From Larix kaempferi (taxonomy: Eukaryota; Streptophyta; Pinopsida; Pinales; Pinaceae), in contig BSBM01000307.1 of the NCBI GenBank assembly GCA_027924585.1, positions 18,895,501 through 18,959,500 of the forward strand: DNA of 64,000 bases. The letters run 5' to 3'. The notes beneath the pieces are model-generated. The model worked only from the letters and a program-made list of their open reading frames with translations, did no database searches and was not told the DNA's origin. Both the position numbers and the translations under genes were made by a program. Numbering within the stretch: the first letter of the stretch is position 1; each line of letters begins with the position of its first letter. Shown here piece after piece: positions 55,071-64,000 of the stretch.

Positions 55071-57480
55071 TCTCAAGTTTGTAAAACATGTGAGATTGGA
55101 CTCGTCTAAAGCATGAGCCATATCGAGCAACTGTTATACTCCTCAAGTGCATTAAAAAACAAAGAGGTACTCATTAAGCATGATGGGAGTTGGAGAGAAA
55201 TAAGCTAAGTTTGTTCTAGAAATCTTTATGCCAGCTTGTAACGCCCTTAAACATGGCACTTGTTTGCGTCCCATCATACATTTGGGTAATTTGCTTATCT
55301 CTAAGTCATGCCAATTCCATGATTCGTCCCACTCCTTCAAGTAATCTGAAGAATGCCTCAGTCATCGTTGGATTATGTATTGGTATATTCCTTGTTGAGT
55401 CAACACTGCCAAGTCATTGTTGTCATTCCATTCATGTTCAAAGGAAGTTTACTTGAGTCATCATCTGCAATATCGTCATCCTTTACATATTTGTGTCATT
55501 CCATACTCATCTGCTTCATTATTTCATATCATTATCCTATCAGTTTCATGTCGATGATGTGGGATTCATCATGGCCCTCCTTCGATGAGTCTATTCCTAT
55601 CGACTTCAACACATCATCTAGGAATTAGAATTAGGAACCACCTTAGTACCTTGGTACCTGCATGCCTCAATGGCAGGTTTCCTTGTATTCAACAATAGGT
55701 TCTCATCATTGACCTCTGATTGAATGAATCCACGAGTGTTCAATGTCAAAACATCTATTAACATTCGTTGGAATGGACAAGTGATACCTTGGGGATCATT
55801 ATCATCGTTGGTGATTTCCTTCGCACTTGTTAACAGTTTATGTTATTGACCGGTAATCAAGTGGTTTCTACCATGTTCGACTTCAACACTTTCTAATCAC
55901 ATGGTTAGATTCGTATCGATTTGGGATCGGGTAGAAGACCCTGGATGGTTTTGAAGTCTATTTAGCACATCCAGGTTGCGGTGGTGATTTTTTGAGTAGG
56001 TTTCCAGACGGACATTATGTTGGTGATCTCATTGATGTACCGTCACACATATCCACTCTAGTATTGGTCATGGTTGTGTCATTGTCTTATCATGGATCTA
56101 TGCTTGTAGTCTAGTAGCCATGATTTGTCTTCAGTCATTGTTGAGTCAGTACTATCATGGATCTGCGATGTATTGGTCGGAAGCCATGCTTTGAGTTAGT
56201 TATTCTGAGCATGGGTATGCCTGCATTGAGGTTGTTAGACATATTGTTGATGTTTTCATGCATCTCTTCTCCAATTCTCTTTCAGATATCCATGCAGACT
56301 TAATTATTGGTAAATTGTTTCGGCCATCAGATTACTTCTCACCTCACACTTTAGGAGGCATCTTCTACACCTCAAATTGTCACATTGTGCACCATTAAGA
56401 GTCTTTATGTCATATCACCATGACAAACATAATGTTTGTGTCTCCTAGGGGTGTTAGGACCCTTTGTTATCATGTTGGTATTTTCCCTAGTGACACTTGG
56501 AAGCAAATCCAACAACATAGGGGTTAGAAACCACTTCTCCTAACCCAATTTTTGGACTCCTATAGATATTTTCACACCCTGCTAGTGGTGCATGGAGCGA
56601 AAAGTTCTGATTTTCTCGGTTTGAATGCCTATGGGGGCGCATAAATTATAACATTTTCATGCTTTTCTCAGTTATATGGGCACGAAAATCCATGAATAGA
56701 CATTTTCTTTAGATTATGGACCTTGGATCTCGAGGATATTTTCATGGGATGAGGTCCCCCTTCGAATCCCATCTTACATTCCCTCCCTTGCATGGTTTAG
56801 ATTCTTGATCCACATCTTCCTCACTTATATCCATAATCTCCTCTTAGTGGTTGTCCTCCCAAATCCTACTTAAAGAGATCCATCCATGGGTTATGGGGGG
56901 AGTTCTTGGAAGCACCAAACCTATGATCCTATGATTGGGAAACACTTAGAAAGGAGACCATTATGATCTTGTAATTCTTGCAAGGGTGATGTTGGAGAGC
57001 TTGGAAGGATATGCTACCATATTATAAATCAAGGTATAACATTGTAATCAGCTTCTTTGGCTATCATTAATATAACTTAAGCTATTCCTCCCATTTTCAT
57101 GTTTTTTTTTATGGTGAATGCATGAAATTGTCAATATTTTCATTGTTAGATCTTTGTTTATACATATATCACTTCGGAGAAGGTGTTGTCTTGCTATTGT
57201 GAACAGATTCATAAGTCCATGATTGAAGGATAGGAGCTGGAACAACTTAGGAGCAATGTGGACAACCATTAGAGTGAGTTACGCCATATAGTTGCTTTGT
57301 ATTTCCATAACTTGTTAGATTATGTCTGAGCTAGATCTAGGAGGACTATAGTGTCTATTTGTTTCCTTTTTGCCTTGGGTAGGAAACTAAGGTCCTTTTT
57401 CAATCCCAACAGGAATTATTTTTATCCGTAGGAAGAAATTTCTACAACAGTGACCTAAACCATAGAGCTACAGGAATCTC

Positions 57481-58467
57481 AAATGATCTTAGACAGCCTT
57501 GGAACCCAGAATACCTACAACACCCAACACAAGGAAGATCCCCTTCTCTACTACATACTCCCTCGGGCGCCCCTTCCCTCCATTGCTCTTCAGGTTCGGA
57601 ATAGAAATGTACAAGCTTCTAGATCCACATATAGTCTTTCCTTCATTGGGTTTATCAAGAAATTCCAACCTCTGATCTCTCTCCCAATTCAACCCACTCT
57701 TAGATTTTTCCCAATTCTGGTCAAGTGGCTCTCAAAAAAGGAATTGAACTTTCAAGCTTCCAAATATGTGTTTTCATATGGATTTCTAAGCATTTTTGCA
57801 CTCTCATTTTCCTATCAATTCCCCATTGTATTTTGTTGCTGACAAAAAATTATGGGTGTTTTTGTCCCTCAAAATTGTTTCTTCTTCTCTGGTTGTGATT
57901 TCTACAATCCTTCACTGTTGGGAATGCATAATGGTTCAAAAAATGATGTTTGGATGTTGTGTAATGGAATGTGGATGATGGAAAAACGAATTTCCATGAG
58001 GAATTTAACTTCTGGGTCAAGTAAACTAATCCCATAAGCTGCACTACGAATTTCTGATCTTTCTCATGCTCCATTAATTCCATGAGCTCATTTATCAGCT
58101 TCCTCTTCCTAACAGAATTAAATGTCATAATACTAGTCAATATGGCTCTCAAAATGACATTTGGAAAAAAAGGATTGGCTTCGCCAACCCCTCACCTCTC
58201 CCTAGTGGATACATTTAGCCCCCTCATTTTTAGTTGCTTCCATAGCCAGTTCTTGTAATTTTATTTACGTCATAAATATTTACATGATTTTACAATTCCC
58301 ACGGTTTACTAACACATGGTTCACAAAATATAAAATACTTGTCTTTTAAATCCGAGCATTCACTAGAGGGGCCTTGGCCTTGAGCTCCACGCTAGGAATT
58401 TATACATCGCATGTGCACAATATTTACACACCAAGCCAATAATTCCAAGGTTCTAAATTGGGGTATT
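57481..58467. other. Region with small ORFs on both strands, no supported gene
   Basis: A 119-codon plus-strand ORF (57483-57842) and a 100-codon minus-strand ORF (57850-58152) exist, but neither shows a known domain or clear codon signal. Confidence 0.4.
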
Positions 58468-59260
58468 ACAATCTCGATAGTTCAATGAAGCCAAGTCGAA
58501 TGCTGGTCTCTGTTTGTTCCTATAGTGTATAGGTTTTCTCATTGAATCTGCTTTGAGCAATCTCTAGACCCAAAATCTTTAATCATAAATCACTCCCATC
58601 CTCAGCATGCAAGTCTCTTGCATTCTCTTGATTTTAGAATGGTCTATCTTGGTAGTCTATGAAGCCAATTGAATCCTGGTCTTCTCTTGGTCACTATTGA
58701 ATGTGTGCAACACTCCTTCAACAATGAGATCTCCATTAATGTGTGGGGTTACTTCTGAGATGTAATAAGTTTATTATCAACTATGGGCATGCATATTAGC
58801 ATATTAATCTTGATACTCTAGCTAACTAATATAGAGACTATTTGAGCAATAGCCATTGCAGATCTTTGTGGAAAGATTCTACTTGTAGTTGCTACATTTG
58901 AGATTATTATGTTTGAAAACGTTGTATCATTTTTGTTGGTGCATGTTTCTATCTAACAGAGTATACATTTGAGCAACATCCATTATAGATATTTGTGGAA
59001 AAATTCAATTCGCAATTGTGCACATCAATCTAATAGATGATCCGAAATGGATCCAAACTCATGAATGGTTGTAATGCTTCTACTAGAAATGTAATCTGGC
59101 AATGATTAAATGTGATACAATAGACAAAAGAAAATGCAAGGAAAACAAAAATGTAAATAAGGAAAGAAAAAAATAAGATGAAATAAATGTGAAAATAAGA
59201 ATGAAATAGGAGAAAAAAATGGGGAATTGGAATCGAAAGGTGAGGTCTATTGCCCTTCCC
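58468..59260 (+). repeat. Direct repeat D1 (copy of 61594-62375)
   Basis: Shares ordered landmarks with 61594-62375, such as CAGCATGCAAGTCTCTTGCA, GTGTGCAACACTCCTTCAAC and GCAGATCTTTGTGGAAAGAT. Its right end overlaps the left arm of the first foldback. Confidence 0.85.
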
Positions 59261-61288
59261 ATTACCCAAGCTCTCCCTATTTGTTCATTAATTTTTCACT
59301 CAGAAAGTGCTTTTGGCTGGAAAAGAGAAGAAGATGCAGATGGAGCCATAAACAACCTTGTAACCGGAGATTGCCAAGATATAATAAGCAAGTTACCATT
59401 CAAAGATGGTTTTCCCATTTGGGTTTTCAGGGTAAATTTACGGTGTCCATTATATGCTTGATTAATTTCTCTGGTTCGTTTTATTAATTGTTGTGAGTGT
59501 TTTAATGAGAGTTGATCTATGTTTTGATGCTTCTCTTGATCATTGGATGGTTTAACATTTATTCTTAGCTATTAAGTGAGGTTGTTTTTCTATGTTTTCA
59601 AAGTTGTCTTGCAAAATATAGCTTTCAATAGCTATGAAACTACCACCATCCATTCCATTATGAGTCATGAGATCAATGGCTCTCATTTAAGAGTTGTTAA
59701 AACTCCTTAAGTAGTTTCTAAATTGAATTTTTTTAAACATATATGATTGTTGGGCGGTTTTCTCACTAGCTGGAGGAATTTAAATATGCTCGGGTCATTT
59801 TTACTATTGTTGGATGAATATAAATATGCCTGGGGTGTTTTTAACTATTGTTGGATGAATTATGAAGTGCTTGGGCGTTTTTCTAAATTTTTGGGAAAAT
59901 TTTGAAGTGCCATATTGGTTCTTATAAATGATGGAGCATTTTTAGAGGTGTCTGGGTCGTTTTTATCATTACTAGTTGAATGTACAAGTGCCAAAGGCAT
60001 TTTATCACTGTTGGATGAATTCATGAGTACCCAGAGCATTTTTATCAGTCTTGGGGTGTTTTTATAATTGCCCGACAAATCTAGAAGTCCCTGGGACGTT
60101 TTTTAGCATTACTGGTGATCTCAGAAGTGCCTGGGTTGTTATTTATCAATATCTAGACACTTTAATAGTGTTGGGACATCTTCAAATATTTTTGGGCAAG
60201 TTAGTTCTTTGCTATGCGAATTTGTAGGTGCTAGGTCGTTTTTGTAGTTGTTGGGTGATTTTAATTAATGCCATACACATTTATCTTTGCTTGGGGTGCA
60301 TATTAAGCAACCAAGAAATGAGTAAAATGTTTCGAGTGCATATTCTACAACTCAAAGATGAATAAAACATTTTTTTAATTGATATGGAATTGCTGGTAAA
60401 AATAATTATCTTCACAAGTATCCATGTTGGTGAATTGAGTGGGATATAAGTCCCTCAATTATGAATCATAAGGTATTAGAGCAATAGTAAAATATTTGCT
60501 AGGCATATTTATATTCATCCAACAATAGTAAAAAACGCCCCATGCATATTTAAATTCCTCCAGCTAGTGAGAAAAACATTCAACAGTCACATATGTTTAA
60601 AAAAATTCAATTTAGAAACTACTTAAAGAGTTCCAACAACTCTTAAATGAGACCATTGATATCATGACTCATAATGGAATGGATGGTGGCAATTTCATAG
60701 CTATTGGCAGCTGTATTTTGCAAGACAACTTTGGAAAAATAAAAAAAACAACCTCACTTAATAGCTGAGAATGAATGTTAAACCATCCAATGAAAAGGAG
60801 AAGCATCAAAACATAGATCAACTCTAATTAAAACACTCACAACAATTAATAAAATGAACTAGATGAATTAATAAAGCATTAAATGGACATCGTAAATTTA
60901 CCCTGCACACCCAAAATGGGAAAACCAACTTTTAATGGTTGCTTATTATATCTTGACAATCTCTAGTTACAAGGTTGCTTATGGCTCCTTATGCATCCTC
61001 TTTTCTTCACCAACCAAAATCCCTTTCTGTGTAAAAAATGAATGAACAAATAGGAAGAGCATGGGTAATGGGAAGGACAATAGACCTCATCTTTCATTTC
61101 CCATTCCCCATTTTTTCTCCTATTTCATTTTTATTTTCACATTTATTTCATATTTTTTTCTTTCCTTATTTACATTTTTGTTTTCCTTGTATTTTATTTT
61201 ATCTATTGTATCACATTTAATCATTGCCAGATTACATTGCTAGTAGAAGCATTACAACCATTTATGAGTTTCGATCCATTTCGGATCA
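59038..61288. mobile_element. Large foldback element 1
   Basis: The left arm 59038-59838 (~800 bp) is the inverted copy of 60501-61288, beginning TGATCCGAAATGG at one end and closing with CCATTTCGGATCA at the other. Arms are about 85-90% alike. The ~660-bp centre (59839-60500) consists of degenerate 50-60-bp units with TGCCTGGGTCGTTTTTA and TGTTGGATGAAT words. No transposase is encoded and no TSD was found. Confidence 0.8.
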
Positions 61289-61593
61289 CACCTCCCAATT
61301 GAGAAGTATTTTGGACTCCAAAAGCTCAAGGAAACTAAACTAAATCAATTTGAACTCTATTGACTTCTCTTAGAAGTGGGTTCTAACACTGGCTCTCAGC
61401 TATAGCTCTAACTCTGGCTCTAGCTCTAGCATTATGGCGCTCGCTACTGGCTCTGGTCCTGGCAATGGATCATCTCTTGGTTCTGGCTCACTTGTTGCCA
61501 CTGTAAAATTATGCTCATTGATTCTCATCCCTATGCAATCCTCTGATTTGAACTCTAGACTCAACATCCATTCCCATATCCCTCTTAGGATTG

Positions 61594-62375
61594 GAGACTG
61601 TCTATCTCGATATTTCAATGAATCCAAATTAAATGCTGGTCTCTGTTTGTTCTTGTAGTGAAAATGTTTTCTCATTGAATCCGCTTTGAGAAATCTATAG
61701 ACCCAAAATATTTAATTAGAATTCACTCCCATCCTTAGCATGCAAGTCTCTTGCATTCTCTTGATCTGAGAATGGTCTATGTTCGCAGTCTATGAACCCA
61801 ATCAAATCATGGTCTTCTCTTAGTATTTGTTGAATGTGTGCAACACTCCTTCAACAATGAGATCTCCATTACTGCATGGAGTTACTTCTGAGATGTAATC
61901 AATTTAGTATCAACTATGGGCATGCATCTCAACATATTAATCTTGAAGGTCTAGCTATCCAACATAGAGTGTGTTTGAGCAACAACCATTGCAGATCTTT
62001 GTGGAAAGATACTACTTGCAGTTGCTACATTTGAGATTATTATGTTTGAAAGGATTATATCATTTTTGTTGGTGTATTTTTCTATCTAACACATCAACAC
62101 AAAGAATGCATTTGAGCAACATCCATTATAGATCTTTGTAAAAAAATCCAACTTGCATTTGTGCACATCACTCCAATAGATGATCTGAAACGGATCCAAA
62201 CTCATGAATGGTTGTATTCCTTCTACTAGAAATGATTAAATATGATACAATAGATAAAAGAAAATACAAGGCAAACAAAAATGTAAATAAGGAAAGAAAA
62301 GAAAAAGATGAAATAAATGTGAAAATAAAAATGAAATAGGAGAAAAAATGGGGAATGGGAAATGTAAGGTGAGAT
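61594..62375 (+). repeat. Direct repeat D2 (copy of 58468-59260)
   Basis: See D1. It supplies the left arm of the second foldback. Between the foldbacks, 61380-61500 carries a short (GGCTCT)n-like tract. Confidence 0.85.
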
Positions 62376-63232
62376 CAAATCTCATTAAAACACTCACACC
62401 AATTATTAAAATGAACTTGAGAAATTAATCAAGCATCTAATGGACACCATAAATTTACCCTAGAATCCCAAATGGGAAAACCAACTTTGAATGGTTGCTT
62501 ATTATATTTTGGCAATCTCTAGTTACAAGGTTTCTTATGGCTCCCTATGCATCCTCTTCTCTTTGCCAACCAAAATTGCTTTATGAGTGAAAAAATGAAT
62601 GAACAAATAGGGAGAGCATGGGTAATGGGAAGGCCAGTAGACCTCACCTTTAGTTTCCCATTCCCCATTTTTCTCTCCTATTTCATTTGTATTTTAACAT
62701 TTATTTCATCTTTTTTTTTTCTTGCTTTATTTACATTTTTGTTTGCCTTGTATTTTCTTTTATCTAATGTATCACATTTTATCTTTGCCTTATCTACATT
62801 TTTGTTTTCCTTGTATTTTCTTTTATTTATTGTATCACATTTAATCTTTGCCATATTACATTGCTAGTAAAAGCATTACAACCATTCATGAGATTGGATC
62901 CATTTCATATCATCTATTGTAGTGATTTGCACAACTTCAAGTTGAATTTTTCCACAAAGATCTATAATGGATGTTGCTGAAATGCAACCTCTGTGTTGAT
63001 GTGTTAGGTAGAAACATGAACCAACAAAAATGCTACAATGTTTTCAAACACAATAATCTCAAATTTAGGAACTACAAGTAGAATCTTTCCACAAAGATCT
63101 GTAATGGTTGCTACTAAAACCGTCTCTAGGTTGGTTAGCTATAGATTCAAGATTAATATGTTGAGCTGCATGCCCATAGTTGATACTAAACTGATTACAT
63201 CTCAGATATAGCTCCACGCAGTAATGGAGAAT
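61863..63232. mobile_element. Large foldback element 2
   Basis: Left arm 61863-62374 and right arm 62639-63232 are inverted copies; the right arm is longer because a ~64-bp block (TATCACATTTnATCTTTGCC, then ATTTTTGTTTtCCTTGTATT) is duplicated at 62765-62850. The ~264-bp loop is itself homologous to part of the foldback 1 right arm (60810-61080). Confidence 0.78.
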
Positions 63233-64000
63233 GGTCAAATCCTCTGCAAAAGCTTACAATCTCCAACAATATTTTGTAATGAGAAACACATCAGTACACC
63301 ACAGAAAAAATAAAATGATGTTTAATATGCTTGAGCCTTGAGAACATTGACTATGATATTGCATAGACTTGGTCACAACTCAAAATATGCCTAGATAAGG
63401 AAACTGGGTCGAGTCCTCCACAAATAGAACTGTTCAATTTGGTAGTTCGCTCCTTTTGCAACTGTAGTGTGTAGGCCTCGACGCAGCATTCAAACGCAAA
63501 TATCTTTAAAAATAATCTTACGCACCAGCAATATGGAGGAGGAGAGAGCTCAGTTTCATGGTATTCTATGTCAAAAGAAAAACCATCGTTCACGTTGGGT
63601 TCACTGCTATGAAGGATCCAAGCATCTAGGGTTTCAGCACATCACAGTTATAATATGTTGCAGTTGTCTCCACCAAGTCTCACGCAGAGTGAAATGAAGC
63701 TAGTCTTCATCAATACACACCAGTGAAATGCATACGAGTGCATACCTCACATCTCCACCAATTAAACTGACCTTGGGTAGCCAAGGAACCATTCAACTCT
63801 TCATGGTGACTAAGAGAGAGAGTAGTTTTCACCAATGGGCTGACACTTTAACACAGTACATCCACGTGACACGATCAATGCAACTTTAGGAGGGAGGTGA
63901 TAGGTTGCATCACTGATCTTCACTAGCTCTTATCCACCTGGTATCCACCAGCATCTTTGGAATTTCGTCCAGAAACTCCACATAGATAGAGCCCACGACT
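63233..64000. other. Window end, possible gene edge
   Basis: Two overlapping, opposite candidate starts exist: plus ATG at 63531 (MEEERAQFHGILCQKKNH) and minus ATG near 63560, which opens a short hydrophobic stretch followed by a GTAAGA donor. Neither can be chosen. No other feature is visible. Confidence 0.25.

Noticed and set aside
57483-57842. 119-codon plus-strand ORF
   Set aside because: No domain, no splice or promoter support; hydrophobic because of T-rich DNA.

Overview
This window looks like a repeat-rich intergenic stretch of a large plant nuclear genome. Evidence: Ty3/gypsy (Tat-type), Ty1/copia and plant L1 LINE elements, GT-AG introns, a plant mobile domain (PMD-like) gene, long AT-rich spacers and no bacterial gene organisation. 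A gymnosperm or other large-genome land plant is my guess; nothing in the sequence fixes the species. No intact, clearly functional host gene is visible.

Region 1 (75-15377) is one 15.3-kb Tat-type LTR retrotransposon on the minus strand. Its two 727-bp LTRs look identical base for base, and a 5-bp target duplication (TTACC) flanks it. In element order (right to left) it holds: 5' LTR, PBS, a long leader with a 33-bp quasi-palindromic array, gag, protease with two extra zinc knuckles, reverse transcriptase with a degraded RNase H, integrase, a second complete RNase H downstream of integrase, then a PMD-like gene in the opposite orientation, a poorly understood 3' region, a polypurine tract and the 3' LTR. 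The antisense PMD-like gene has its own TATA box, a 5' leader intron, a coding-phase-consistent second intron and intact exons, and is the most unusual object here. Gag/pol is broken by a few single nonsense codons and one frameshift.

Region 2 (15.4-28.6 kb) holds host-like flank with possible exon fragments, a 28-bp-arm hairpin, a 5'-truncated and decayed Ty1/copia element on the plus strand, and a 6.3-kb L1-type LINE on the minus strand. The LINE has 15-bp target duplications, a poly(A) end, ORF1 with a CCHC knuckle, and ORF2 with endonuclease, RT, zf-RVT-like and RNase H segments; it carries many nonsense codons.

Region 3 (28.9-37.3 kb) contains a multi-pass membrane protein gene on the minus strand with one internal TAA, plus two partial duplicates (a 3' end at 28.9 kb, a 5' flank at 36.95 kb). 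A second, very old LINE lies at 33-35 kb and a TE-like coding remnant at 35.6-36.3 kb.

Region 4 (37.4-47.7 kb) has a multi-exon plus-strand pseudogene of unknown family with a proline-rich low-complexity exon, an AC-rich tract, and six tandem ~357-bp satellite units (42.7-44.9 kb).

Region 5 (47.7-52.5 kb) is a ~4-kb, C-poor degenerate GGGTTA/TTATGG-like domain interrupted by a solo LTR (49356-49978, TSD CTAAG), followed by a GA-rich and an alternating purine-pyrimidine tract.

Region 6 (52.6-64 kb) is AT-rich spacer with a fresh 100-bp tandem duplication, a diverged relic of the same Tat family (54.7-55.07 kb), and two large foldback structures (59.04-61.29 and 61.86-63.23 kb) that share arm sequence.

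Across the copia element, the LINE, the Tat element and the pseudogenes, reading frames are often kept for hundreds of codons and broken only by TAG, TAA or TGA codons reachable by one C-to-T change from CAG, CAA or CGA. This fits decay of methylated cytosines in silenced DNA.
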